From Paractinoplanes abujensis (GTDB taxonomy: Bacteria > Actinomycetota > Actinomycetes > Mycobacteriales > Micromonosporaceae): a stretch of DNA of 64,000 nt. Made by a program: the position numbers and the translations under genes. The DNA lies in contig NZ_JACHMF010000001.1 of NCBI RefSeq assembly GCF_014204895.1, positions 7,378,001 to 7,442,000 of the forward strand. The letters are read 5' to 3'. The notes below the pieces were generated by a model. That model had not been told where the DNA came from, ran no database searches, and was given only the letters and a program-made list of their open reading frames with translations. This document shows, piece after piece, positions 7,971 through 16,206 of the stretch (the first letter of the stretch is position 1; each line of letters begins with the position of its first letter).

Positions 7971-9167
7971 CTAGTCGCTGCTCCCGAAGATGCCTTCGAG
8001 CAGACCGCCCAGCGGGTCCTCGTCCAGCTCGTCGGCCGGTTCCGGCAGAAGCTCGCCGGGCGACGTCGACTGCATCGGCGTGCCCCCGGCCGGCAGGGCC
8101 GGAGCGCTCGTCTGACTGCGCTGCCCCTTGACCCCGGCACCCGTCGTCGCCGACGGCGCGACGGCGGGGTCGCTCCGCCGCGGGTTCGCCGTCGGATCGG
8201 TCTTGCCACCCGGGCGGTTCGACTGCTTGCCGCTGTGCCCCGACGGCTTCGACGTGGTGACCTGATCGTCGGCGTCGAGCCCGCCGCCGGCACAGCTCTT
8301 CAGCCTGGGCCCGAGCCCGTCCGAGCCCGCCGAGGCCACGGTGTCGCAGGCCAAGCCCGTACGCAGGGACGTGGCGCGATCGTTGACCGAGTCGAGCAGC
8401 GCGATCGACTTCAGCGCCCGCTCCTGGTTGGCCGCCGACAGCCTGGTCAGCGCCGGGCTCAACGTCTGGCGCTGCCGGTCGGCGAACGAGTCGACGGTGG
8501 CCAGCGGCTTGATGTCCTTGCGGGCGACCGCCGACGTGGTCAGCAGTTTGACGCCCTTACGGGTGTCGGCGTCCATGTCGTCCAGCACCCCGGGGAACCC
8601 GGTGTCGTCGCCGCGCATCGCGACCGCCTCGGAGAGCCGGTTGCGGGCGAAGTCCAGGGACAGCTGACCGCGGGTGACGTCCGAGCCGGCCATCGCCAGC
8701 TGGGCCCGTTCGGTCGAGCGCTTGACCCCGTACAGGGCGTCCCCCGGTGACGCGTTCTCGCTGGCCGCGGAGATTCCGGAGACCGCGAGCGCGCCCGCCG
8801 CGACCCCGATGACGATGGCGCCGCGGGCCCGGATGCGGCCGCCGTGGCCGAGCAGTCCGGACCCGAGCCGGCCGGCGCGGGCCGTGGCGGGCTGTGTGGC
8901 GGTGGCGGGCTCGTCGACGGCGGTGGCGGTGCGGCCGATGCCGTCCCGCTCGGCCGTGGCGACCAGCATCGCCCTCAGCCCCGTGCGGAACTCGGGTTCG
9001 ACCCGGGCGCCGGGCCGTGCCGTGGACAGGCTGTTGCCGATGGCCACCAGCTCGGCGAGCTGCTCATCGGCCGCGCCCCGGCTGTGGTGCCGGGGGCCGC
9101 CGCTGGTCTCGTCGAGAAGCTCCGCGAAGCGCTCGGCGCTCCGCCGGTCCAGAAACTCGAATCTCAC
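7971..9167 (-). CDS. DUF5667-domain membrane protein, probable RsbN-type anti-sigma factor
   Basis: 398 residues from GTG at 9167 with GGAGGTG upstream. The first about 50 residues (RFEFLDRRSAERFAELLDE) form an amphipathic, anti-sigma-like region. One transmembrane segment follows around AIVIGVAAGALAVSGISAA, then the DUF5667 region (ASPGDALYGVKRSTERAQLA) and a Pro/Ser/Gly-rich tail that ends acidic. It lies 166 nt downstream of, and co-directional with, a BldN-type sigma gene, as RsbN does in Streptomyces. Membrane topology plus context support an anti-sigma or sigma-partner role; direct similarity to RsbN could not be tested. Confidence 0.75.
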   Translation of the reverse strand: MRFEFLDRRSAERFAELLDETSGGPRHHSRGAADEQLAELVAIGNSLSTARPGARVEPEFRTGLRAMLVATAERDGIGRTATAVDEPATATQPATARAGRLGSGLLGHGGRIRARGAIVIGVAAGALAVSGISAASENASPGDALYGVKRSTERAQLAMAGSDVTRGQLSLDFARNRLSEAVAMRGDDTGFPGVLDDMDADTRKGVKLLTTSAVARKDIKPLATVDSFADRQRQTLSPALTRLSAANQERALKSIALLDSVNDRATSLRTGLACDTVASAGSDGLGPRLKSCAGGGLDADDQVTTSKPSGHSGKQSNRPGGKTDPTANPRRSDPAVAPSATTGAGVKGQRSQTSAPALPAGGTPMQSTSPGELLPEPADELDEDPLGGLLEGIFGSSD

Positions 9168-9333
9168 CGCGGGCACCTCCCCTCGCTCGTGAATGTCTCG
9201 CCGGCAGCATCGCCGGCGGTCGCGACAATGCCGGGGGCCGACAGTGCCGCCCGGGGTCGCACTCGGACAAACGCGCGACACGCGTCCCCGGTTACGGGGG
9301 ACATCGGCCGGCATCGGGTAATGGAGGGCCGTG

Positions 9334-10251
9334 TCACGCTTGGAATCCGTCGGGCAGGAGGCGGGCCAGCGCGCGGACGGCGCGGTACTGCAAAGCCTTG
9401 ATCGCGCCCTCGTTCTTGCCCATCGTCTGCGCGGTCTCGGCGACCGAGAAGCCCTGCAGGAATCGCAGCACGATGCACTCCTGCTGCTCCGGGTTGAGCT
9501 GTTTGACCGCGGTGAGCAGGGCGACGTTGGTGATGTGGTCGACCACCGACGACTCCGGGCTGCCCTCCGGCCCGCGCGCCTCGCGGTCGGCGTCGAGTAC
9601 GTCGCCGGTGGTCACCTCGAGGCGGTAGCGGCCCGACTTGAAGTGGTCGGCGACCAGGTTGCGGGCGATGGTGACCAGCCACGCCCCGAGGTCACGGCCT
9701 TGCCAGGTGAAGCTGCCGATGCGCTTGAGCGCGCGCAGGAACGTGTCCGACGTGAGGTCCTCGGCCAGCTGCCGGTTGCCGACCCGGAAGTAGACGAAGC
9801 GGAACACCGTGTCGACGTACCGGTCGTAGATCAGCCCGAACGCCTCCGCCTCGCCGGCCTGGGCCCGCTCGACCAGCGCCCACACCTCGGCGGCGGCGTC
9901 GCCCGGGTCGGGGCGGGCCGGATACTTCGGTGGCTCGGCGTCGCGTTGCGGCCCGGTCGTGCTCTGCGCGGGGACGACGACGGTCTGCTCGCCGGGCGGG
10001 GCCTCGGGCAGGTTGCTGCGCTGGCCGGCGGTCGGCTGCTGCGGAGGCATCGGCGGGCGCCCGGGCACGGCCACCCGGCCGCCCCCGGCCATCGGTTTGG
10101 CGTTGCCTCCGGCCGGAGGCATCCGCTGGCTGGGCGACTCGTTGACGTGCGGGCGGTTGCGGGTGCGCTTGGGCCCGTCGCCGCGAATGGTGTTGACCAC
10201 CATGTCGGCTAGCGAGGGGCGGTACGGATCCCCGGCGTAAACATGACTCAC
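9334..10251 (-). CDS. bldN: BldN-type ECF sigma factor
   Basis: 305 residues from GTG at 10251, with GGAGG 6 nt upstream. The C-terminal about 180 residues are a complete ECF sigma: region 2 (AFGLIYDRYVDTVFRFVYF, LAEDLTSDTFLRALKRI, FTWQGRDLGAWLVTIARN) and region 4 (LNPEQQECIVLRFLQGFSV, ETAQTMGKNEGAIK). The motifs agree closely with Streptomyces sigma-BldN. The first about 125 residues are a Pro/Gly/Gln-rich extension, matching the N-terminal pro-sequence reported for BldN. In Streptomyces this factor drives aerial hypha surface-protein genes. It is followed by a DUF5667 gene, probably its membrane anti-sigma partner. Confidence 0.87.
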   Translation of the reverse strand: MSHVYAGDPYRPSLADMVVNTIRGDGPKRTRNRPHVNESPSQRMPPAGGNAKPMAGGGRVAVPGRPPMPPQQPTAGQRSNLPEAPPGEQTVVVPAQSTTGPQRDAEPPKYPARPDPGDAAAEVWALVERAQAGEAEAFGLIYDRYVDTVFRFVYFRVGNRQLAEDLTSDTFLRALKRIGSFTWQGRDLGAWLVTIARNLVADHFKSGRYRLEVTTGDVLDADREARGPEGSPESSVVDHITNVALLTAVKQLNPEQQECIVLRFLQGFSVAETAQTMGKNEGAIKALQYRAVRALARLLPDGFQA

Positions 10252-10602
10252 TGCGCCTCCTCGACCCGGCGGCTCTGCTCCGGCTGCGTATCCGTCCCGC
10301 CAGACTGGGATTCGCAAATTTTTCGTGCTTGTGGCACAGCGGCCTCCTCGGGATGAGGGGTGATCACTCATAGCAAAACGGGTGAAGTGGCCCGCGTTTC
10401 CGCCGACCGACCTCACCCATGGCTGTGGAGTCCGTTACTCAGACGCGAAGTATCACGGACACCGAACACACGGAGTCGCACTCCGTGTGCGCTGCGCGAA
10501 AATAGTACGAAGTGGCGCAGACAAGACACAAGGAACGTCTGCCACGATGACCGAGACGGGTGTCCGCGCGACGGACAACCTGTCCGCCGTCCACTTCCGT
10601 GG
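10252..10602. other. Divergent intergenic region bldN / acyl-CoA synthetase
   Basis: About 350 nt without a convincing gene. It contains the bldN ribosome-binding site at its left edge, an AT-rich stretch near 10315-10330 and a perfect palindrome at 10467-10489. Both promoters should lie here. Confidence 0.6.
10467..10489. promoter_or_regulatory. Perfect 23-bp palindrome, candidate operator
   Basis: Arms CACACGGAGT and ACTCCGTGTG are exact inverted repeats around a 3-nt centre. The 13-bp centre-to-centre geometry is typical of a dimeric repressor site. It lies 114 nt before the acyl-CoA synthetase start and 216 nt before bldN, closer to the former. No regulator gene is adjacent. Confidence 0.6.
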
Positions 10603-12126
10603 ATGTTTGTGCCAGACTTCTGCCTCGTGGACGAAGCAGCCCGCGACCCGGTCGCCGGGGCCGCCGCGCGCCGGCCCCAGAGCCTCGCGCTGATCACCAC
10701 CGACGCCGCGCTGACCTGGGCCGACGTCGATCGGCGGGTGACCGCGGCCGCGCACGGGGTGGCCACGCGGGTGCCGCCGGGAGAGCGCGTCGCGATCGTT
10801 CTGGGTAACTCGATCGAGTTCGTGGTGACCTTCTTCGGCGTGTTGCGGGCGGGGCGCGTCGCCGTGCCGCTCAACCCGGGCTACACGGCCGATGAGCTGG
10901 GCCATGTGCTCGCCGACTCGGGGGCGGCGCTCGTCGTCACGGGCGCGGCGGCCCCCATGGACGGGCCTCCCCACGTGCGGGCGTCCGATCTGGAAGAGGG
11001 CGGGACGAGTGGGGATCTGCCGCATGTGGCGGAGGGTGACCTCGCCGTGCTGCTCTACACGTCCGGCACCAGCGGGCGGCCCAAGGGCGCGATGCTGACC
11101 CACGCCGCGCTGGCCGCCAATCACGACCAGCTCGACGCGATCGACCCGCCCGTGGTCGGCCCGGACGACGTGGTGCTGCTGGCCGTGCCCATGTTTCACG
11201 CGTACGGGTTGAACACCGGCCTCGGCAGCGTCGCCCACCACGCGGCGACCGGCGTGCTGATCGACCGGTTCGACGCGGCCGCCTCACTGTCGGTGATCGC
11301 GGAGCGCGGAGTGACGGTGGTCGTCGGCGTGCCGGGCATGTATTCGGCCTGGTCCCGGCAGCCCAGCGTCAAGATCGGCCTGCGCAGCGTGCGCACCGCC
11401 GTATGCGGGGCGGCGCCGCTCGGGCCGGACGAGATGGCCCGCTTCGGCGCCGCCACCGGCAAGAGCGTCCTGGTCGGGTACGGGCTGACCGAGACCGCGC
11501 CCGTGCTGACCACCACCGCCGTCAGCGACCGCGGCAAGCCGGGCTCGATCGGCCGGCCGCTGCCCGGGATCGCGCTGCGACTGCGCTCGGCGGCGGGCCA
11601 GGTGCTCTGGGAGGACGGCACCGCCTCACCCGACGAGGATCTGAGCGAGCTCGATCTCTCCGTGGAGGACGTGGCCGGCACCGACCCGGGCGAGATCGTG
11701 GTGCGCGGGGCCAACCTGTTCTCCGGCTACTGGCCCGACGGGCGCGACGGGCCGGACGCCGAGGGCTGGTGGGCCACCGGCGACGTGGCCTACGCGGACG
11801 GCGACGGCGACCTGCACCTGGTCGACCGGATCGACGAGCTGATCCTGGTGCACGGCTTCAACGTCTATCCGGCCGAGATCGAGCGGGTGCTGGGCTCGCA
11901 TCCGGGTGTCGCCGAGTCGGCGGTGGTGGGCGTGCCCGATCATGATGCCGGGCAGCGGCCGCACGCGTTCGTCGTGGCCGCCATCGACCCGCCGCCCACC
12001 CCGGCCGAGCTGCAGGTCTTCTGTGCCGCCCAGCTGGCCCGGTTCAAGCTGCCGACCGTCGAGCTGGTGCGTGAGCTTCCCCACTCGGCGACCGGCAAGG
12101 TCCGCAAGAGGGAGCTGAACACGTGA
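10603..12126 (+). CDS. Acyl-CoA synthetase / AMP-binding ligase
   Basis: About 507 residues. The adenylate-forming enzyme motifs are present in order: LLYTSGTSGRPKGAMLTH (P-loop-like A3), VPMFHAYG, CGAAPLG, LVGYGLTETAPV (A5), WWATGDVAYAD (A7), DRIDELILVHGFNVYPAEIE (A8) and the catalytic Lys in ATGKVRKREL (A10). It therefore probably activates a carboxylic acid with ATP and CoA. The start is uncertain: ATG 10603 or GTG 10627, neither with a clear Shine-Dalgarno. It overlaps the glutaredoxin-like gene by 4 nt. Substrate chain length cannot be inferred. Confidence 0.88.
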   Translation: MFVPDFCLVDEAARDPVAGAAARRPQSLALITTDAALTWADVDRRVTAAAHGVATRVPPGERVAIVLGNSIEFVVTFFGVLRAGRVAVPLNPGYTADELGHVLADSGAALVVTGAAAPMDGPPHVRASDLEEGGTSGDLPHVAEGDLAVLLYTSGTSGRPKGAMLTHAALAANHDQLDAIDPPVVGPDDVVLLAVPMFHAYGLNTGLGSVAHHAATGVLIDRFDAAASLSVIAERGVTVVVGVPGMYSAWSRQPSVKIGLRSVRTAVCGAAPLGPDEMARFGAATGKSVLVGYGLTETAPVLTTTAVSDRGKPGSIGRPLPGIALRLRSAAGQVLWEDGTASPDEDLSELDLSVEDVAGTDPGEIVVRGANLFSGYWPDGRDGPDAEGWWATGDVAYADGDGDLHLVDRIDELILVHGFNVYPAEIERVLGSHPGVAESAVVGVPDHDAGQRPHAFVVAAIDPPPTPAELQVFCAAQLARFKLPTVELVRELPHSATGKVRKRELNT

Positions 12127-12371
12127 GCCGCGTGACCCTGATCAGCCGCGAGGGCTGTCACCTGTGCCAGGACGCCGAGGCGGTGCTGGATCGGATCCTG
12201 CCCGGTCAATGGGAGCGCGTCGACGTCGACTCGTCGATCGAGCTGGAGCGCGACTTCGGCGATCGGGTGCCGGTCGTGCTGCTCGACGGGGCCGAGCACG
12301 GCTACTGGCGCGTCGAAGAGTCGCGGCTGCTCAAGGACCTGGAGAAGCCGCCGGGAGCGCCCCGCCTGTAG
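12123..12371 (+). CDS. Glutaredoxin-family (DUF836) protein
   Basis: 82 residues, GTG start overlapping the previous stop by 4 nt. The thioredoxin-fold redox motif CHLC follows the first strand (VTLISREGCHLCQDAEAV), and RVPVVLLDGAEHGYWRVEE supplies the cis-Pro loop and C-terminal helix. Small glutaredoxin-like proteins of this type sit upstream of hemA in mycobacteria (Rv0508), matching the context here. Function as a thiol oxidoreductase is inferred from the fold. Confidence 0.88.
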   Translation: MSRVTLISREGCHLCQDAEAVLDRILPGQWERVDVDSSIELERDFGDRVPVVLLDGAEHGYWRVEESRLLKDLEKPPGAPRL

Positions 12372-12381
12372 GTTGTTCGCC

Positions 12382-13023
12382 GTGGCGCGCACTCACCTTG
12401 TCTGGGACTGGAACGGCACCCTGCTCGACGACCTCAGCCTGGTGGTCTCGTCCACGAACGCGGCCTTCACGGCGGTCGGCGGGCGCCTGGTCGACGCCGA
12501 CGAGCACCGCAGCCGGTTCCGCCGGCCGGTGGCCGAGTTCTACGCCGAGATTCTCGGACGCGCGGTCGACGAGGAGGAGTTCGGCCGGCTCGACCGGATC
12601 TTCCACGACGCGTACCGGCTGGGTCTGACCACCATGAAGCTGGCCGCCGACGCGACGGCGGCGCTCAAGGACTGGCCGGGCTCGCAGTCGCTGCTGTCCA
12701 TGTGGTTCCACGCCGAGCTGGTGCCGGCCGTCGAGACGTACGGGCTGGCCGGGGTCTTCACCCGGGTCGACGGGCTGCGCACCGAGATCGGCGGCCACCT
12801 CAAGGCGGCCCACCTGGCCGAGCACCTGGCCGAGCTGGGCCTGACCGGCCGCCAGGTCGTGCTGATCGGCGACTCGCTGGACGACGCGGCCGCGGCCGAC
12901 GCCGTGGGGGGCGAGATCGTGCTCTACACCGGCGGCTTCACCGACCCGGCGCGGCTGCGGGCGTCAGGTCGTCCGGTCGCGGACACTCTGGTCGAAGCGG
13001 TCGCGATCGCCCGTACGCTGTAG
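12382..13023 (+). CDS. HAD-superfamily phosphatase (phosphoglycolate phosphatase-like)
   Basis: 213 residues from GTG at 12382. Motif I is VWDWNGTLLDD with nucleophile Asp but Asn in place of the second Asp; this DxNGT variant occurs in this subgroup. Motif IV appears as VVLIGDSLDDAAAADA. The central alpha-helical cap suggests subclass IA. It directly follows the glutaredoxin gene (10 nt) and probably belongs to the same transcript. Substrate unknown. Confidence 0.82.
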   Translation: MARTHLVWDWNGTLLDDLSLVVSSTNAAFTAVGGRLVDADEHRSRFRRPVAEFYAEILGRAVDEEEFGRLDRIFHDAYRLGLTTMKLAADATAALKDWPGSQSLLSMWFHAELVPAVETYGLAGVFTRVDGLRTEIGGHLKAAHLAEHLAELGLTGRQVVLIGDSLDDAAAADAVGGEIVLYTGGFTDPARLRASGRPVADTLVEAVAIARTL

Positions 13024-13122
13024 CAGGGTGGTCGGTGGAGGGGCGAACCGGGCATAATTCAATGGTTCGGGTCATTATCACGCCAGATGATCTTTGTCCA
13101 CCCGCACTACCAAGATCGCGAT

Positions 13123-13140
13123 TTGTGCACGCCTTCACAA
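13123..13140. promoter_or_regulatory. Rex operator (ROP)
   Basis: TTGTGCACGCCTTCACAA matches the Rex consensus TTGTGAAnnnnTTCACAA at all but one defined position. It lies 98 bp before the rex start, so Rex is expected to repress its own operon with the hem genes and to release it at high NADH/NAD+. Confidence 0.85.
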
Positions 13141-13238
13141 GCGCCTAGTCTTCATGCCGAAGAACCCCGGTAGCACAGCCGGTTGATCCAGGCGCCCCGG
13201 GGGTTCACAGGTTCGCCACCTCGTCGGCACGGAGTCAG

Positions 13239-13994
13239 ATGAGCCAGCAGCGTCACGGAGTCACGCCCGGTAATGCCCCAGGCGACCGCGCCGGTGCAGT
13301 GTCGGCCTTCCCGGATCTGCCGGAGGCCACCATCGCCCGGTTGCCCGAATACCTGCGCGCCCTGCACAACCTGGGCGAGGGCGGTTCGGACACGATCTCG
13401 AGCGAAGGACTGGCCGCGGCGGCCGGGGTCAACTCGGCCAAGCTCCGCAAGGATCTCTCCCACCTGGGGTCGTACGGCACGCGTGGCGTCGGTTACGACG
13501 TGACCCTGCTGATCGAGCAGATCGAGTACGTTCTCGGCCTCGACCAGCGCCGGGCGGTCTGCCTGGTCGGCCTGGGCAACCTCGGTCACGCGCTGGCCGG
13601 CTACGACGGGTTCGCCAGTCGCGGCTTCAAGATCGTCGCGCTCTTCGACGCCGACGAGGCCAAGGTCGGCGAGGAGATCCAAGGTCTCGTCGTGCGGCAC
13701 ATCGAGGAACTGGGCCGCGTCGCCGTCGAGGAGAACATCGCGATCGGCGTCATCGCCACCCCGGCCCGGGCCGCCCAGGCCGTGGCCGACGTGCTGGTCG
13801 ACGCGGGTGTCACCAGCATTCTGAACTTCGCGCCGTGCGTGCTGTCGGTGCCCGCCAACGTCGACGTGCGCAAGGTCGACCTGGCCATCGAGCTGCAAAT
13901 TCTTTCTTTCCACGAGCACCGCAAGGCATCGCTGACGGCGCTGCCGGGCGGCCGGTCCGCCGCGGCGGGCAACCAGGAGGCGGTCGGGTCGTGA
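13239..13994 (+). CDS. rex: Redox-sensing transcriptional repressor Rex
   Basis: 251 residues. The N-terminal winged helix (ATIARLPEYLRALHNL, SSEGLAAAAGVNSAKLRKDL, GSYGTRGVGYDV) is followed by a Rossmann NAD(H) domain (VCLVGLGNLGHALAGY, VALFDAD, IGVIATPA) and a domain-swapping C-terminal helix (VRKVDLAIELQILSFHE). GGAG precedes the ATG by 4 nt. The gene has a Rex operator upstream and overlaps hemA by 4 nt, so redox state probably sets expression of rex-hemACD. This arrangement is also known in Streptomyces. Confidence 0.97.
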   Translation: MSQQRHGVTPGNAPGDRAGAVSAFPDLPEATIARLPEYLRALHNLGEGGSDTISSEGLAAAAGVNSAKLRKDLSHLGSYGTRGVGYDVTLLIEQIEYVLGLDQRRAVCLVGLGNLGHALAGYDGFASRGFKIVALFDADEAKVGEEIQGLVVRHIEELGRVAVEENIAIGVIATPARAAQAVADVLVDAGVTSILNFAPCVLSVPANVDVRKVDLAIELQILSFHEHRKASLTALPGGRSAAAGNQEAVGS

Positions 13995-15280
13995 ATCTCC
14001 TCAGCGTCGGTGCGTCCTATCGCACCGCCGACGTCGCCACGCTGGAGCGCATCGTCATCGCCGACGACGCGGTCCCCGGCGTGCTGGAGAAACTGGTCGC
14101 CCAGCCGTTCGTGGGGGAGGCGGTCGTCCTCTCCACGTGCAACCGGGTCGAGATCTACGCCGCGGTCAACACGTTCCACGGCGGCCTCGGTGACGTCTGC
14201 AACGTGCTCTCCGAGGTGTCCGGCATCCCGGCCACCGAGCTCGCCGGCCATCTTTATGTGCACTACGACGAGGCGGCGGTGCTGCACTCGTTCAAGGTCT
14301 CGAGCGGCCTCGACTCCATGGTGGTGGGCGAGTCCCAGATCCTGGGTCAGCTGCGCGACGCCTACCACGCCGCGACCGAGGCCGACACGGCCGGCCGTCT
14401 GCTGCACGAGCTGATGCAGCAGGCGCTGCGGGTCGGCAAGCGGGCACACTCCGAGACCGGCATCGACCGGGCCGGGCAGAGCGTCGTGACCGCCGCCCTC
14501 GACGTGGCCGAGGCCGAACTGGGCGACCTCACCGGCCGGCGCGCGCTGGTGATCGGCGCGGGTGCGATGGGCGCCCTCTCGGTGGCCACGCTGACCCGGG
14601 CCGGGGTCGGGCCGTTGCGGATCACGAACCGGAGCGCCGCGCGGGCCGAACGGCTGGCCGAGGCGTACGGGGCCGTCGCCGTGCCCTACGACGAACTGGA
14701 CGCCGCCCTGCGCGAGGCCGACCTGGTCGTCTCGGCCACCGCGTCGACCGAGCCGGTGCTCACCCGGGCCCGCCTGGAGGCCGCGGCGCCGCTGGTCGTG
14801 CTCGACCTGGCCGTGCCGCGTGACGTGGCCGCCGACGTGATCGACGTGCCCGGCGTGACCGTGATCGACATCGACAGCCTGGCCGCCACCCGCCGATCCC
14901 TGCCGGCCGCGGCCGAGACCGCCGCCGTCGAGCAGATCGTCAGCAGCGAGGTCGAACACTTCCTGGGCTGGCTGCGCGGCGCCGACATCGCGCCGACCGT
15001 GGCCGCGCTGCGCACCAGGGCCGAGGACGTCGTGAGCGCCGAGTTGCGCAAGCTCTATTCGCGCCGGTCGGAATTCACCGAGGAGCAACGGGCCGACGTT
15101 TCCCGTACGCTGCATCGCGTCGTCCAGCAGTTGCTGCACTCGCCGACCGTACGGGTGCGCCAGCTGGCCGCCGAGCCCGGTGGTGATCAGTACGCGGCGC
15201 TGCTGCGCGAGCTGTTCGACCTTGACGTGCCCCATGCCACACCCGCCAACGCAGTTCCTGAGATCGGAGGACAGGCGTGA
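13991..15280 (+). CDS. hemA: Glutamyl-tRNA reductase
   Basis: 429 residues, GTG start coupled to rex by GTGA. The enzyme makes glutamate-1-semialdehyde from Glu-tRNA with NADPH, the first step of C5 haem synthesis. Catalytic Cys50 lies in LSTCNRVEIYA; other hallmarks are GLDSMVVGESQILGQLRDAY, the Rossmann motif VIGAGAMGALSVATL, VVLDLAVPRDV and the C-terminal dimerisation helices. Longer in-frame starts would overlap rex and are rejected. It is followed by hemC with a 4-nt overlap. Confidence 0.97.
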   Translation: MNLLSVGASYRTADVATLERIVIADDAVPGVLEKLVAQPFVGEAVVLSTCNRVEIYAAVNTFHGGLGDVCNVLSEVSGIPATELAGHLYVHYDEAAVLHSFKVSSGLDSMVVGESQILGQLRDAYHAATEADTAGRLLHELMQQALRVGKRAHSETGIDRAGQSVVTAALDVAEAELGDLTGRRALVIGAGAMGALSVATLTRAGVGPLRITNRSAARAERLAEAYGAVAVPYDELDAALREADLVVSATASTEPVLTRARLEAAAPLVVLDLAVPRDVAADVIDVPGVTVIDIDSLAATRRSLPAAAETAAVEQIVSSEVEHFLGWLRGADIAPTVAALRTRAEDVVSAELRKLYSRRSEFTEEQRADVSRTLHRVVQQLLHSPTVRVRQLAAEPGGDQYAALLRELFDLDVPHATPANAVPEIGGQA

Positions 15281-16206
15281 CTTCCCCCCTGCGCCTCGGC
15301 ACCCGTGGCAGCGCGCTCGCGCTCGCGCAGTCGCAGCTGACGGCCGACGCCCTCACCGCGGCCACCGGCCGCCCGGTCGAGCTGGTGCGGATCGTCACCA
15401 CCGGTGACCGCTCGTCGGCCCCCGTCGCCCAGCTCGGGGTGGGTGTCTTCGTCTCGGCGCTGCGCGACGCGCTGCTGGCCGGCGAGATCGACTTCGCCGT
15501 GCACTCCTACAAGGACCTGCCCACCGCGGCCCACCCGGCGTTGCACATCGCGGCCATCCCACCGCGCGAGGATCCGCGTGATGTGCTGATCGCCCGGGGT
15601 GGTCGCACGCTGGCCGAGCTCCCGCCCGGTTCGGTCATCGGAACCGGCGCGGTGCGCCGAATCGCGCAACTGCATGCTTTGGGCCTAGAGTTGCAGGTCA
15701 CGCCGATCCGCGGAAACATCGACAGCCGGATCGCCCGGGTTCACGGACCCGAGGCCGATTTGGACGCCGTTGTTCTCGCCCGGGCCGGCGTGGTGCGAAT
15801 CGGCAGGGTCGCCGACATCGCGGAAACGCTCGACCCGATGCTCATGCTGCCCGCCCCCGCCCAGGGCGCGCTGGCTGTGGAGTGCCGGGCCGACAACTCA
15901 GACCTGGTCGAGCTGCTGGCCGCAATCGACCACGCACCGTCCCGGGCCGCCGTCACGGCGGAACGGGCGATGCTCGCCACGCTCGAGGCCGGGTGCTCCG
16001 CCCCGGTTGCGGCCCACGCCGAGCTCGCCGAAGGCGAGGACGGTGACGAGATTTACCTGCGCGGTGCGGTGATCAGCCCGGATGGGGTTCGAGCCATCCG
16101 GCTGTCGCGCACCGGAACGCCCGCCGACGCGGCGGAGATCGGCAAGGCCCTCGCGGCCGATCTCCTCGACAACGGCGCCGACACCCTGATCGGGAGCACA
16201 GAATGA
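15277..16206 (+). CDS. hemC: Hydroxymethylbilane synthase (porphobilinogen deaminase)
   Basis: 309 residues. The N-terminus LRLGTRGSALALAQS and FAVHSYKDLPT, GTGAVRRIAQL, RGNIDSRIARV and PAPAQGALAVECR match domains 1 and 2; Cys240 in LEAGCSAPVA should carry the dipyrromethane cofactor. It polymerises four porphobilinogen units to hydroxymethylbilane. Overlaps of 4 nt at both ends (GTGA, ATGA) show tight coupling within the hem operon. Confidence 0.97.
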   Translation: MTSPLRLGTRGSALALAQSQLTADALTAATGRPVELVRIVTTGDRSSAPVAQLGVGVFVSALRDALLAGEIDFAVHSYKDLPTAAHPALHIAAIPPREDPRDVLIARGGRTLAELPPGSVIGTGAVRRIAQLHALGLELQVTPIRGNIDSRIARVHGPEADLDAVVLARAGVVRIGRVADIAETLDPMLMLPAPAQGALAVECRADNSDLVELLAAIDHAPSRAAVTAERAMLATLEAGCSAPVAAHAELAEGEDGDEIYLRGAVISPDGVRAIRLSRTGTPADAAEIGKALAADLLDNGADTLIGSTE

